From contig NZ_LQBQ01000034.1 in assembly GCF_001507595.1 (NCBI RefSeq), forward strand, positions 62,001-126,000: 64,000 bases of DNA. Direction: 5' to 3'. The notes under the pieces are model-generated. The model searched no databases and was not told the origin of the DNA. It was given only the letters and a program-made list of their open reading frames with translations. The DNA is from Ruegeria marisrubri (GTDB lineage: Bacteria; Pseudomonadota; Alphaproteobacteria; Rhodobacterales; Rhodobacteraceae). Below are positions 1 to 9,438 of the stretch, piece by piece. Each line of letters begins with the position of its first letter. Position 1 is the first letter of the stretch. Position numbers and translations under genes: made by a program.

Positions 1-1
1 A

Positions 2-883
2 GATCTGCTGACGCTGGAAGAACTCGACCGCATGTGCTCGACCTTCATTCGCCTTGGCGTGGAGAAGCTGCGGATTACCGGCGGCGAGCCGCTGGTGCGG
101 CGGGACATCATGCAGTTCTTCCACAACATGACCCGACACCTGGAAAGCGGTGCCCTCAAGGAACTGACGCTGACCACCAACGGCTCGCAATTGGCCCGGT
201 TTTCCGATGATCTTTATGCGGCCGGCGTGCGCCGGGTGAATGTCTCGCTGGATACGCTGGACGAGAAGAAATTCGCAGAAATCACCCGCTGGGGCCGCCT
301 GCCGCAGGTGCTGAACGGCATCGACGCGGCGCAAAAGGCGGGGCTGCGGATCAAGATCAATGCCGTCGCGCTCAAGGGCTTCAACGAGGATGAACTGCCG
401 CGCATCACCGAATGGTGCGCCGAGCGCGACATGGACCTGACCTGGATCGAGGTCATGCCGATGGGCGATATCGGCAACGAGGACCGGCTGGACCAATACT
501 GGTCTCTCAACGATGTCCGCGCCGAATACGAGAAAAACTACACGGTGACTGATCTGGCCGAACGCACTGGCGGGCCTGCCCGCTATGTCCGGCTGGAGGA
601 GACCGGCCAGAAGATCGGCTTTATCACCCCACTCAGCCATAACTTCTGTGAAAGCTGCAACCGCGTGCGCCTGACCTGCACGGGAGAGCTTTTCATGTGC
701 CTCGGGCAGGAGGACATGGCCGATCTGCGTGCGCCGCTGCGCGATCACCCCGATACAGAAGAGCCGCTGGAACGGGCGATCCGCGCCGCGATCGAGCACA
801 AGCCCAAGGGCCACGATTTCGACTATTCGCGCCAGAAGGTCGACGGGCAGATGACCCGGCACATGAGTCACACGGGCGGTTGA
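2..883 (+). CDS. moaA: GTP 3',8-cyclase MoaA, 5' truncated by the window edge
   Basis: Radical-SAM enzyme that converts GTP to 3',8-cyclo-dihydro-GTP, the first step of molybdenum cofactor synthesis. The reading frame is open to base 2, so the N-terminus with the CxxxCxxC cluster lies outside the window. The SAM-binding segment GGEP is visible near the start. The C-terminal 4Fe-4S cluster is present as CESC (codons at 647 and 656) plus a third Cys 13 residues later (codon at 698). The chain ends in Gly-Gly, typical of MoaA. The stop is separated by one base from the GTG start of waaA, so the two are probably co-translated. The window also encodes a molybdopterin oxidoreductase that would use the cofactor. 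Confidence 0.95.
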   Translation, partial: DLLTLEELDRMCSTFIRLGVEKLRITGGEPLVRRDIMQFFHNMTRHLESGALKELTLTTNGSQLARFSDDLYAAGVRRVNVSLDTLDEKKFAEITRWGRLPQVLNGIDAAQKAGLRIKINAVALKGFNEDELPRITEWCAERDMDLTWIEVMPMGDIGNEDRLDQYWSLNDVRAEYEKNYTVTDLAERTGGPARYVRLEETGQKIGFITPLSHNFCESCNRVRLTCTGELFMCLGQEDMADLRAPLRDHPDTEEPLERAIRAAIEHKPKGHDFDYSRQKVDGQMTRHMSHTGG

Positions 884-884
884 C

Positions 885-2192
885 GTGACGGACCGGAGCA
901 ACCGGCCCACCTTGTTGTTCGCGCTTTACAAGGGCTTCACGGCCCTGGCCGCGCCGGTCGCATGGTCAGTCGTCAAGAAAAAGCTGCAAAGCGCCGAGGT
1001 GCCGGAGGAACGGCAACGCGAACGTCTGGGCCATGCCAGCCTGCCGCGCCCGGAAGGTCAGCTCATCTGGTTTCACGCCGCAAGCGTCGGTGAAAGCCTG
1101 TCGGTTCTCAGCCTGATCAAGCGCATGGGCACCCGATTGCCGCAGGCCGAATTCCTGATCACCTCGGGCACCCCGACATCGGCAGCCCTGATCGAAAAGC
1201 GCCTGCCGCCCCGGACCCGGCACCAATATCCCCCGCTCGACACCCCGGCGCCCGTCCGGAGATTTCTGGACCATTGGAAACCGGATGCCGGGATTTTCGT
1301 CGAAAGCGAGATATGGCCGCGCCTGATCGTCGAGGGCGCCTCTCGCGGTGTCCCGATGGCCCTGCTCAACGCCCGGCTCTCGGACAAGTCAGTCGAAGGG
1401 TGGAAAAAGCGACCGCGCACGGCGCGCTTCATTCTAGACCGGTTCCGCCTGTTCCTGACCCAGAACGACAAGACGGCGGCGAACCTGATCGCCATGGGCG
1501 CGGACCCAAAGCGCGTGCAGCCCGGCACCAACCTCAAGGCGATGTCCGACCCTCTGCCGGTTGACGAGGCAACACTGGCCGGGCTTCGTGCGGAAATTGG
1601 AGACCGCCCCGTTTGGATCGCCAGCTCGACCCATGCGGGCGAGGAAGAAAGCGTTCTGGCCGCCCACACCGCCCTGCTGGAACGCTGGCCCGACCTTCTG
1701 CTGCTGCTCATCCCGCGCCACCCCGAACGGCGCGCGGAAGTGGCTGAACTGATCTCCGACGCAGGCCTGACCTGCGCGCAGCGCACCAAGGGCGAACCCG
1801 TTTCACCCCGCACGCAGGTCTATCTGGCGGATACGCTTGGCGAAACCGGAACGTGGTATGCGCTCTGCCCCATCGTTTTCCTTGGCGGCTCGCTGAAAGA
1901 GATCGGCGGCCACAACCCGTTCGAACCCGCGCAGGCGGGCGCGGCAGTCATCACCGGGCCGGGTTACTTCAACTTTGCCGAAACCTACGCGCCGCTGCTT
2001 GCAGGCGGCGGCGCGGTCGAGGTCCGCACCGCCGACGAGCTTGCGCAGGCTGTCGGTCACTGGCTGGAGGATGACGCCGCCCTGGCGCAGGCGCGCAAGG
2101 CGGCACAGGGCTGCGTGAACACCCAGAAATCCGCGCTGGACTCGGTCATCGACACGCTCTGCGACCGCCTGAATCTGGAACTGACTTCCTGA
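885..2192 (+). CDS. waaA: 3-deoxy-D-manno-octulosonic acid (Kdo) transferase WaaA
   Basis: Transfers Kdo from CMP-Kdo to the lipid A precursor at the inner face of the inner membrane. The 435 aa length fits the family. There is a short hydrophobic N-terminal stretch (about residues 10-30), then FHAASVGE at 63-70 with the conserved Glu of the N-terminal domain. The acceptor-side segment ESEIWPRLI and the C-terminal GGHNPFEPA sugar-nucleotide motif follow. GTG start one base after the moaA stop; no closer alternative is needed. The 3' end converges with the amidohydrolase cluster across a GC-rich hairpin at 2207-2234. lpxC elsewhere in the window belongs to the same lipid A pathway, but the two genes are not linked. 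Confidence 0.93.
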   Translation: MTDRSNRPTLLFALYKGFTALAAPVAWSVVKKKLQSAEVPEERQRERLGHASLPRPEGQLIWFHAASVGESLSVLSLIKRMGTRLPQAEFLITSGTPTSAALIEKRLPPRTRHQYPPLDTPAPVRRFLDHWKPDAGIFVESEIWPRLIVEGASRGVPMALLNARLSDKSVEGWKKRPRTARFILDRFRLFLTQNDKTAANLIAMGADPKRVQPGTNLKAMSDPLPVDEATLAGLRAEIGDRPVWIASSTHAGEEESVLAAHTALLERWPDLLLLLIPRHPERRAEVAELISDAGLTCAQRTKGEPVSPRTQVYLADTLGETGTWYALCPIVFLGGSLKEIGGHNPFEPAQAGAAVITGPGYFNFAETYAPLLAGGGAVEVRTADELAQAVGHWLEDDAALAQARKAAQGCVNTQKSALDSVIDTLCDRLNLELTS

Positions 2193-2206
2193 ACCAGCAC
2201 TGACTG

Positions 2207-2234
2207 CGACGGGGGCCAGAGCCCCCGCCCGTCG
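2207..2234. terminator. GC-rich hairpin between convergent waaA and amidohydrolase genes
   Basis: GGGGGC (2211-2216) pairs with GCCCCC (2221-2226) around a CAGA loop, and CGAC/GTCG extend the stem outside a small bulge. It lies in the 47-bp gap between two convergent stops. No T-run follows on either strand, so a terminator role is inferred from position only. Confidence 0.4.
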
Positions 2235-2239
2235 TTGCC

Positions 2240-3403
2240 TCAGGCCGCCGGCATCCGCCGTTCGACGATCTCGGCCCACCAGCTGCAACCTGCCGGAATG
2301 GCCTCGTCGTTGAAGTTGTATTCCGGGTGATGAACCATCGCCGTGTCGCCGTTGCCAACAAGGATATAGGCACCGGGACGCTCTTCCAGCATGAAGGCGA
2401 AATCCTCGCCCCCCATGACCAGCGGCGCTTCTTCGCAAGCGCCCGACACCGACCGGGCGACCTCGGCCGCGAATTCGGTCTGCTCCTCGCTGTTCACCAT
2501 CACCGGGTAGCCGCGAATATAGGTCACGTCCGCCGTGCCGCCGAAGGTTGCCGCCACACCGGCGCAGATTTCCTTGATCCGCTGTTCCGCCAGATCCCGC
2601 ATTTCCTTGCTCATGGTGCGGACGGTGCCCTTGATCTGCACCTTCTGCGGAATGACGTTGAACGCCTTGGACGAGGTCTCGAACGAAGTGACCGACACGA
2701 CGACCTGATCGATCGGGTCGGCATTGCGCGAGGCGATGGTCTGAAGTGCTAGCACCGCCTGCGCCGCCATCACGGTCGTGTCCACCGTCTCGTGCGGTTT
2801 GGCCGCATGGCCTCCGCGCCCTTCGAAGGTGATGTCGAACTGGTCGGTGGCGGCAAAGAAGGCACCGGGGCGGATGGCGAAACGGCCCACCGGCTGGCCC
2901 GGCCAGTTGTGCATCCCATAGACCTCCTGGATGTTCCAGCGCTCCATCAGGCCGTCTTCGCACATCTCGCGGCCACCGCCGCCGCCCTCTTCGGCGGGCT
3001 GGAAGATCACCACGACCGTGCCGTCGAAATTGCGGGTTTCCGACAGATACTTGGCCGCACCAAGCAGCATCGCCGTGTGGCCATCATGGCCACAGGCATG
3101 CATGGCGCCCGGCGTTTTCGAGGCATATTCCAGCCCCGTCGCCTCGTGGATCGGCAGCGCGTCCATGTCCGCCCGCAGCCCGATCACGCGGCCTTTGGTA
3201 TCCGTCTTGCCCTTGATCACGCCGACCACGCCGGTGCGGCCGATCCCGGTCACGACCTCGTCACAACCGAACTCCTTGAGCTTTTCGGCCACCAGCGCGC
3301 TGGTGCGGTGGGTTTCGAACAGGATCTCGGGGTTTTCGTGGATATCGCGTCGCCACGCGGTGATTTCGTCCTGCAACTCGGCGAACCGGTTCTTGACTGG
3401 CAT
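2240..3403 (-). CDS. M20D-type amidohydrolase (hippurate hydrolase/aminoacylase-like), copy 1
   Basis: Predicted cytoplasmic metallo-amidohydrolase cleaving N-acyl amino acids or similar amides, 387 aa. The metal-site motif HACGHDGH is at 102-109, FQPAEEGG with the Glu pair at 138-139, MHN near 165, and the late HHPEYNF histidine near the C-terminus; all the usual M20D ligands seem intact. ATG start with AAGGAGAG upstream. This is the last of three tandem paralogs. It follows copy 2 by 24 bp and is probably co-transcribed with it. The substrate cannot be read from sequence; hippurate, N-acetyl amino acids or auxin-type conjugates are all family possibilities. Confidence 0.88.
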   Translation of the reverse strand: MPVKNRFAELQDEITAWRRDIHENPEILFETHRTSALVAEKLKEFGCDEVVTGIGRTGVVGVIKGKTDTKGRVIGLRADMDALPIHEATGLEYASKTPGAMHACGHDGHTAMLLGAAKYLSETRNFDGTVVVIFQPAEEGGGGGREMCEDGLMERWNIQEVYGMHNWPGQPVGRFAIRPGAFFAATDQFDITFEGRGGHAAKPHETVDTTVMAAQAVLALQTIASRNADPIDQVVVSVTSFETSSKAFNVIPQKVQIKGTVRTMSKEMRDLAEQRIKEICAGVAATFGGTADVTYIRGYPVMVNSEEQTEFAAEVARSVSGACEEAPLVMGGEDFAFMLEERPGAYILVGNGDTAMVHHPEYNFNDEAIPAGCSWWAEIVERRMPAA

Positions 3404-3427
3404 GTCTCTTCTCTCTCCTTCGGGAAT

Positions 3428-4591
3428 TCAGGCAGCCGGCATCCGGCGCTCGACCATTTCGGCAAACCACGAGCATCCGATCGGGATGATCTCGTCGTTG
3501 AAATCGTATTCGGGGTGATGCAGCCCGGCGCTGTCGCCGTTGCCCAGCACGATGAATGCACCGGGACGTTCCTGCAGCATGAACGAGAAATCCTCGCCAC
3601 CCATCACCATCGGCGCCTCGATGCAGCTGCCGCCCACGGCGATCGCAGCCTGTTCGGCATAGCCCGTCTGCTCTTCGGCGTTGATCGTCACCGGAACGCC
3701 GCGGGTATAGTTGACCTTGGCTGAACCTCCGAATGTTGCTGCAACCCCTTGGAGCACCTCGGTCAGGCGTCTTTCGATCAGGTCGCGCAGCTCGTTCGAA
3801 TGTGTCCGCACCGTGCCGCGCAAGCGCGCCGATTGCGGGATGACGTTGAAGGCGTTCGACGAAGTTTCGACCGCGGTCACCGACACCACCCCCTGCAGGA
3901 CCGGGTCCGCGTTGCGCGAGACAATCGTTTGCAGGGCCACGATCACCTGAGACAGCATGACCGTCGTGTCGATGGTCTCATGCGGTTTCGCGGCGTGACC
4001 GCCCCGCCCTTCGAGGTGAATGTCGAACTCGTCCGCAGCCGCCAGCAAAGGCCCCGAGCGGATCGCGAACTGGCCGGTGGGTATGCCCGGCACATTGTGC
4101 ATGGCATAGACTTCCTGGATGCCGAAACGGTCCATCAGCCCGTCCTTGCACATCGCATCGGCACCGTTGCCACCTTCTTCGGCGGGCTGAAAGATCACCA
4201 CGACCGTGCCATCGAAATTACGGGTCTCGGACAGGTATTTGGCCGCGCCAAGCAGCATCGCCGTATGCCCGTCATGCCCGCAGGCGTGCATGGCGCCCGG
4301 CGTTTTCGAGGCATAGTCCAGCCCGGTATGCTCTTCCATCGGCAGGGCATCCATGTCGGCCCGCAGCCCGATCACCCGGCCTTGCGTATCCGACTTGCCA
4401 CGGATCACGCCGACGACCCCTGTACGCCCGATGCCCGTCACCACGTCGTCGCAGCCGAATTCCTTCAGCTTTTCCGCCACCAGGGCGCTGGTGCGGTGCG
4501 TGTCATAGAGGATTTCCGGGTTCTCGTGGATGTCCCGCCGCCAGGCCGTAATCTCTTGGTGCATCTCCGCAAGGCGGTTCTTTATCGGCAT
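3428..4591 (-). CDS. M20D-type amidohydrolase, copy 2
   Basis: Same family as its neighbours, 387 aa, with intact HACGHDGH, FQPAEEGG and HHPEYDF motifs. The ATG at 4591 is chosen because GGGGAGAG sits just upstream and the protein then begins MPIKNRLAEM like the other copies. A GTG six codons earlier overlaps the stop of copy 3 but lies before that ribosome site. The segment from about residue 93 to 141 is almost identical in protein to copy 1, yet the DNA differs at many third positions. This is an old duplication under purifying selection rather than recent gene conversion. It is 14 bp behind copy 3. Confidence 0.88.
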   Translation of the reverse strand: MPIKNRLAEMHQEITAWRRDIHENPEILYDTHRTSALVAEKLKEFGCDDVVTGIGRTGVVGVIRGKSDTQGRVIGLRADMDALPMEEHTGLDYASKTPGAMHACGHDGHTAMLLGAAKYLSETRNFDGTVVVIFQPAEEGGNGADAMCKDGLMDRFGIQEVYAMHNVPGIPTGQFAIRSGPLLAAADEFDIHLEGRGGHAAKPHETIDTTVMLSQVIVALQTIVSRNADPVLQGVVSVTAVETSSNAFNVIPQSARLRGTVRTHSNELRDLIERRLTEVLQGVAATFGGSAKVNYTRGVPVTINAEEQTGYAEQAAIAVGGSCIEAPMVMGGEDFSFMLQERPGAFIVLGNGDSAGLHHPEYDFNDEIIPIGCSWFAEMVERRMPAA

Positions 4592-4605
4592 CTCACTCTC
4601 CCCTC

Positions 4606-5772
4606 TCACGCCACCGGCATGCGCCGTTCCACGAGCTCGGCAAACCAGCTGCAGCCGGCCGGGATGGCATCGTCATCGAAATTGTAGGCCGGGTGGTGGC
4701 ACATGGCCGTGTCCCCGTTCCCCAGAAAGATGTAGGCTCCGGGCCGTTCTTCAAGCATGTAAGCGAAATCTTCGGACGGCATGATGGGATCGACATTGTC
4801 ATCCACCTTGCCGGCGACCGCCGCCGCCGCTTCGGCCGCATGTTTCGTTTCATCCTCGGAGTTCACGGTCACCGGATATCCCGGGGTCCAGGTCACCTCA
4901 GCGCTGGCCCCGAAGGCCGAAGCGGTGTCCTCGGCGATGCGGCGCACGCGCTCTTCGGCAATCGCACGGTATTCCGGGTCAAGCGTGCGCACCGTGCCTT
5001 GCAGCCGTGCCGTGTGTGCGATCACGTTCGAGGCGACGCTGTCGGTCTGAAAGGTGCCGACCGTCAACACGACGCGCTTGATCGGATCGACCGTGCGCGA
5101 CACCACCGATTGCAGGGTGACGACGATCTGGGCCGCCGCCAGCGTCGTGTCCACCGCCTCGTGCGGCGCGGCGGCATGGCCGCCCTTGCCGGTCACCACA
5201 ATCTCGAATTCGTCCGACGAGGCCATCAGCGCACCGGGCCGGATCGCGAATTCGCCCACCGGCAGGCCGGGCATGTTGTGCATGCCATAGACCTCCTGAA
5301 TGCCCCAGCGGTCCATCAGCCCGTCCTTGCACATGGCCAGACCTCCCGCGCCGCCCTCTTCGGCGGGCTGGAAGATCAGAACCACCTTGCCGTCGAAATT
5401 CCGGGTTTCGGCCAGGTATTTCGCGGCCCCCAGCAGCATCGAGGTATGTCCGTCATGGCCGCAGGCGTGCATCTTGCCCGGCACCGTCGAGGCATAGTCG
5501 AGCCCGGTGGCCTCTTCGATCGGCAGCGCGTCCATGTCCGCCCGCAGCCCGATAACGCGGCCCTTGGTGTCGGTCTTTCCCTCGATGACAGCGACAACCC
5601 CCGTCTTGCCGACGCCTGTGGTGATGTCATCGACCCCGAATTCCTTGAGTCGTTCGACAACGAAAGCGGCGGTTTCATGCACGTCATACATCAGCTCGGG
5701 ATGGGCGTGCAGGTGCCGGCGCCATCCGGTGATCTCGTCGTGCATTTCCGCCAGCCGGTTCTTGATCGGCAT
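4606..5772 (-). CDS. M20D-type amidohydrolase, copy 3
   Basis: 388 aa, the most divergent of the three copies, with HACGHDGH, FQPAEEGG and a HHPAYNF C-terminal motif. Where copies 1 and 2 read VMGGEDF, this one reads IMPSEDF, and its lid-domain motif is GKGGHAAAPHE, so its substrate range may differ. ATG at 5772 is chosen (GGGGAGAG six bases upstream) over a TTG two codons earlier. It follows the SnoaL-like gene by 33 bp. Cytosolic Zn- or Mn-dependent deacylation is the family-level prediction; the actual substrate is unknown. Confidence 0.87.
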   Translation of the reverse strand: MPIKNRLAEMHDEITGWRRHLHAHPELMYDVHETAAFVVERLKEFGVDDITTGVGKTGVVAVIEGKTDTKGRVIGLRADMDALPIEEATGLDYASTVPGKMHACGHDGHTSMLLGAAKYLAETRNFDGKVVLIFQPAEEGGAGGLAMCKDGLMDRWGIQEVYGMHNMPGLPVGEFAIRPGALMASSDEFEIVVTGKGGHAAAPHEAVDTTLAAAQIVVTLQSVVSRTVDPIKRVVLTVGTFQTDSVASNVIAHTARLQGTVRTLDPEYRAIAEERVRRIAEDTASAFGASAEVTWTPGYPVTVNSEDETKHAAEAAAAVAGKVDDNVDPIMPSEDFAYMLEERPGAYIFLGNGDTAMCHHPAYNFDDDAIPAGCSWFAELVERRMPVA

Positions 5773-5805
5773 ATCCAACTCTCCCCTTTTGGATCGCCTG
5801 TTCCG

Positions 5806-6189
5806 TCAGGCGTATTTGTCACCCACCTCTTCGCGCACGGGGTGGGTGTCATAGTAGATCCGCATTTCCGTGAACCGGTCGTCCGGGCCAAAGGTGAAAT
5901 GATCCATCCCCTCGAACACCAGACGGTCGCCGCTTTTCAGCACCCAGTCATACCGGAACCGTGCCGCGGCGGTCTGGCTGTCCTCTCCGAACAGCACATC
6001 CAGAACCGTGAGCTGGCTCGAGGCCGAGGCCGCGTCGAGCTTGGCATAGAAATCGGGAGCCTTCATCACCCCCAGAAACGGCGAGTGGATCTCGGCTTCC
6101 GGAGTGAACAACGCCAGGATCGCCGGGACATCCCCCGCGGTCAGGGCGTCGAAATAGGCATGAACTCTCTCTGACCGCGTATTCACCAT
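5806..6189 (-). CDS. SnoaL/NTF2-like small protein
   Basis: 127 aa alpha+beta-cone protein of the nuclear-transport-factor-2-like superfamily. It opens with the typical helix RVHAYFDALTAGDVPAILAL followed by an FTPEAEIHSP strand. Members include small isomerases, cyclases and pure binding proteins, so no reaction is assigned. It starts three bases after the argE-like stop and precedes the amidohydrolases by 33 bp, so it belongs to the same transcript. It may act on or bind a product of the hydrolases, which is an inference from context only. Confidence 0.75.
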   Translation of the reverse strand: MVNTRSERVHAYFDALTAGDVPAILALFTPEAEIHSPFLGVMKAPDFYAKLDAASASSQLTVLDVLFGEDSQTAAARFRYDWVLKSGDRLVFEGMDHFTFGPDDRFTEMRIYYDTHPVREEVGDKYA

Positions 6190-6192
6190 TTC

Positions 6193-7359
6193 CTAGCCTT
6201 CCAGCTTGTCCAACAATCGTTCCAGAAACGCGCGCCCGGCGTCGAACTGCGCCACGGTGATGAATTCATTCGGCTGATGCGCCTGCGCGATGTCGCCAGG
6301 CCCGCACACGACGGCGGAATAGCCGGCCTCCTGAAACTGCCCCGCCTCGGTTGCGTAGCTGACCACATGGGTCGCATTGTCACCGGTCAGCGCGCGGACC
6401 AGCGCCTCGGCTTCGCCATCCTGTTCGGGTTTCAAGGCCGGCACCGAGAAATTCTCGGTCACGTCGATCCGGGTTTCGGGATGAATGGCCTGCATCTGCG
6501 CCTCGACCTCGCGCACGCGCGCCAGATAGGCATCGCGCCAGGCCGCCGGGTCCTCTCCGGGCACGACCCGGAAATCCATCATGAAATGGCAGTCCTTGGC
6601 GGTGATGTTGTGCGCGGTTCCGCCCTTGATCATGCCCACATGGCAGGTGGTCCAGGGCGGGTCGAACACCGAGGCAAGGGCCGAAGGCTCGGCCGTCATG
6701 TTCTCGGCATTTCGCTGGTTGGCCCAGTCGATCAGCGGCGCGGCAGCCATGATCGCGTTGACGCCGGTGTGCATGATCGAGCTGTGCACCTCGTACCCCA
6801 CGACATGCGCGTCGTACCCGCAGCCGCCCTTGTGGCCGGTGACCGCCTGCATCATCGACGGCTCGCCCACGATCACGGCCGCGCCCTTGGGCAAGACACC
6901 TTGCATCGCCTCGATCATCGGCGGAGCCCCGGTGCAGCCGATTTCCTCGTCGAAACTCAGCGCCAGCTGCAGGGGCCGCTTGAGGCTCCGGTAGCGCGCC
7001 TCGACCAGCGCCCAGATCGCCAGCGCGTCGAATCCCTTCATGTCACAGGTGCCGCGCCCGAAATATTTGCCGTCACGCTCGATCACCGTGAACGGATCAC
7101 TGTCCCAGGGCTGGCCATCCACGGGAACAACATCGGTGTGGCCCGAGAGCACGACAGCGCCCTCTTTCCAAGGCCCGACATGCGCGAACAGCGCCGCCTT
7201 GTGCGACTGCTCGGGATCGGGCCAGCGATGCGCGTCAATGCCATGCTCGCCCAGATAGGACTCGACCCAGTCGATCAGCGGCAGGTTGCTCTCACGGCTT
7301 ACCGTCGGGAACGAGACCAGCCGGGTCATGATCTCCAACGGCGTCAGGCGCTGGGGCAT
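6193..7359 (-). CDS. argE: Acetylornithine deacetylase-like M20 peptidase (ArgE family)
   Basis: 388 aa M20A-type deacetylase; the family removes acetyl from N2-acetyl-L-ornithine. Metal-binding motifs are GHTDVVPVDG (H74, D76), GRGTCDMKG (D106) and DEEIGC (E138-E139), all intact. It sits four bases after the ABC ATPase stop and three bases before the SnoaL-like gene. It is therefore embedded in a transport and hydrolysis operon, not an arginine operon. A broader N-acyl amino acid deacetylase role is at least as likely as arginine synthesis. The annotation is firm at family level and tentative at gene-name level. Confidence 0.8.
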   Translation of the reverse strand: MPQRLTPLEIMTRLVSFPTVSRESNLPLIDWVESYLGEHGIDAHRWPDPEQSHKAALFAHVGPWKEGAVVLSGHTDVVPVDGQPWDSDPFTVIERDGKYFGRGTCDMKGFDALAIWALVEARYRSLKRPLQLALSFDEEIGCTGAPPMIEAMQGVLPKGAAVIVGEPSMMQAVTGHKGGCGYDAHVVGYEVHSSIMHTGVNAIMAAAPLIDWANQRNAENMTAEPSALASVFDPPWTTCHVGMIKGGTAHNITAKDCHFMMDFRVVPGEDPAAWRDAYLARVREVEAQMQAIHPETRIDVTENFSVPALKPEQDGEAEALVRALTGDNATHVVSYATEAGQFQEAGYSAVVCGPGDIAQAHQPNEFITVAQFDAGRAFLERLLDKLEG

Positions 7360-7363
7360 GACC

Positions 7364-9184
7364 TCAATATCCGCTGTCGGTGGTCAGGATGAAATGGCCC
7401 GGTTCGATCTCGCGGTATTCCGAGGGTGCCGGATCATACCCGATCGGATGAATTGGCGACGGTATCGGCTTGAAATTCAAATCTTTTTCCGATTTCCGCT
7501 TGTTCGGATCCGCGATCGGAACCGCCTTCATCAGGGCTTGGGTATAAGGGTGCTGCGGGTTCTCGAACACGCGGTTGCGCGGCCCCAGTTCCACGATGCG
7601 GCCCAGATACATCACGCCGACGAAATGGCTGACCCGTTCCACCACGGCCATGTCGTGCGAGATGAACAGATAGCTGAGCCCCAGCTCGGCCTGCAGCTCC
7701 ATCATCAGATTCAGAACCTGCGCCTGCACCGACACGTCCAGCGCCGACACCGCCTCGTCGGCGACGATCAGCTTGGGGTTCAGGGCCAGCGCCCGGGCAA
7801 TCGCGATACGCTGACGCTGACCGCCCGACATCTCGTGCGGGAAACGACGCATGAAGCTGCGCGGCAGCTGCACCCGGTCGAACAGGTTTGCCACCCGATC
7901 GTGAAGCTCCGAGCCGGACGCTACCCCGTAGTTGCGCAGAGGTTCGGCCACCTGATCCACCAGCTGCATCTGCGGATTGAGCGAGGCGAAGGGATCCTGA
8001 AAGATCATCTGCATGTCCAGGCGCGCCTTGCGCAGACCGTCCTGGTCCAGATTCATGATATCGACGCCGTCGAGATTGATCTGTCCCGCCATCGGCTCGA
8101 CCAAGCGCAGGATCGAACGCCCGGCCGAGGACTTGCCGCACCCTGATTCACCGACGAGACTCAGCGTCTGCCCGCGGTTCAGAACGAAAGAGACATCCTC
8201 GACCGCGTGAACATTCGCAACGGTGCGACGCAACAGACCGCCCTTGACCGGGAAACGGGTAGTCAGACCCTTGACCGTCAGCAGGACGTCCTGCGTTCCC
8301 GGGATCGGCGCGATCTTCTGGTTCTCGACCCCCATCAGCTTCATCGGCTCCGGGGCCGCCTTGCCACGCATCTCGCCCAGCTTGGGCACCGCGGCCAGCA
8401 GTGACTTGGTGTATGCGTGCTGCGGGTTCTCGAAGATTTCCGTGACGGTTCCTTCTTCGACCTTCTTGCCGCGATACATGACCACGACCCGGTCGGCCAT
8501 CTGCGCGACCACCGCCATGTCGTGCGTGATGAACATCACCGCCGTGCCGGTTTCCCGCTTGAGCCGGTCCATCAGCGCAAGGATCTCGGCCTGAATCGTC
8601 ACGTCCAGCGCCGTGGTCGGCTCGTCGGCGATCAGCAGGCGCGGCTCGCAGGCCATTGCCATCGCAATCACCACCCGCTGCCGCATCCCGCCCGACAGTT
8701 CGTGCGGATACTGCTTGAGCCGCCGTTCCGGCTCGGGGATTCGCACCTGCTTGAGCAGCTCCAGCGCGCGCGCCTCGGCCTTGGCCTTGGACATGTTCTT
8801 GTGGATGCGCAGGCCCTCGGTCAGCTGGCGGCCGACGGTAAAGACCGGGTTCAGCGCCGTCATCGGCTCCTGAAAGATCATCCCGATCTCGTTGCCGCGA
8901 ATCTGTTTCATCAGATCCTGGTCAACTTTCGACAGGTCCACCTCGTGGCCATCGCGCCGGTCAAAGATCAGTTCGCCGCCCGCGATTTCACCGCCACCGA
9001 ACTCGACCAGCCGCATCAACGACAGCGATGAGACCGACTTGCCCGAGCCGGATTCTCCAACGATACAAACGGTTTCGCCGGGATAGACGTCAAAGGACAC
9101 GTCCTCGACGCCGACCACAGGTCCGTCCTTGGTCTGGAACTCGACACGCAGTTTTCTGATCTTGGCAATAGGCTGATCCAGCAC
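7364..9184 (-). CDS. Fused two-domain peptide ABC transporter ATPase (OppD-OppF type)
   Basis: 606 aa cytoplasmic motor subunit with two complete ATPase domains. Domain 1: Walker A GESGSGKS (43-50), signature LSGGMRQR (163-170), Walker B LLIADEPT (183-190). Domain 2: Walker A GESGCGKS (345-352), signature MSGGQRQR (452-459), Walker B ending DEAVSALD (477-484). In domain 2 the usual Pro after Asp-Glu is Ala, a known variant. Each domain ends with the Opp/Dpp C-terminal extension (ENPQHAYTKSLL; ENPQHPYTQAL). Its binding protein and permeases are transcribed divergently from 9469. It heads the minus-strand operon leading into argE and the amidohydrolases. Confidence 0.93.
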   Translation of the reverse strand: MLDQPIAKIRKLRVEFQTKDGPVVGVEDVSFDVYPGETVCIVGESGSGKSVSSLSLMRLVEFGGGEIAGGELIFDRRDGHEVDLSKVDQDLMKQIRGNEIGMIFQEPMTALNPVFTVGRQLTEGLRIHKNMSKAKAEARALELLKQVRIPEPERRLKQYPHELSGGMRQRVVIAMAMACEPRLLIADEPTTALDVTIQAEILALMDRLKRETGTAVMFITHDMAVVAQMADRVVVMYRGKKVEEGTVTEIFENPQHAYTKSLLAAVPKLGEMRGKAAPEPMKLMGVENQKIAPIPGTQDVLLTVKGLTTRFPVKGGLLRRTVANVHAVEDVSFVLNRGQTLSLVGESGCGKSSAGRSILRLVEPMAGQINLDGVDIMNLDQDGLRKARLDMQMIFQDPFASLNPQMQLVDQVAEPLRNYGVASGSELHDRVANLFDRVQLPRSFMRRFPHEMSGGQRQRIAIARALALNPKLIVADEAVSALDVSVQAQVLNLMMELQAELGLSYLFISHDMAVVERVSHFVGVMYLGRIVELGPRNRVFENPQHPYTQALMKAVPIADPNKRKSEKDLNFKPIPSPIHPIGYDPAPSEYREIEPGHFILTTDSGY

Positions 9185-9411
9185 GAGTGCGCTCCCTTTG
9201 GTCGCCCTTCTTGATTGAGAGCCAAACGCTAAGACCGCCAGACGGGGAAAGTCAAACGCATAGCCAATTTTCCCAACGGCAAGTCTTGCAATTTTCGGAA
9301 ACTCTGTTTCGATACGCGGCGTAACCGTTCTGGGGGAGAGTGGACAAAATACGAAACGCGCCCTGCGTTTCTGTTCAATTTCAAAAAGTTAACCCAAAGC
9401 GGCAACGCCAA

Positions 9412-9430
9412 ATCCGCGTACTTTGCGGAT
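9412..9430 (+). promoter_or_regulatory. Dyad in the leader of the solute-binding protein gene
   Basis: ATCCGC (9412-9417) and GCGGAT (9425-9430) form a perfect 6-bp inverted repeat around a 7-base spacer, about 40 bases before the start codon. It could be an operator or an mRNA hairpin; sequence alone does not decide. Confidence 0.35.
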
Positions 9431-9438
9431 ACAATCAA

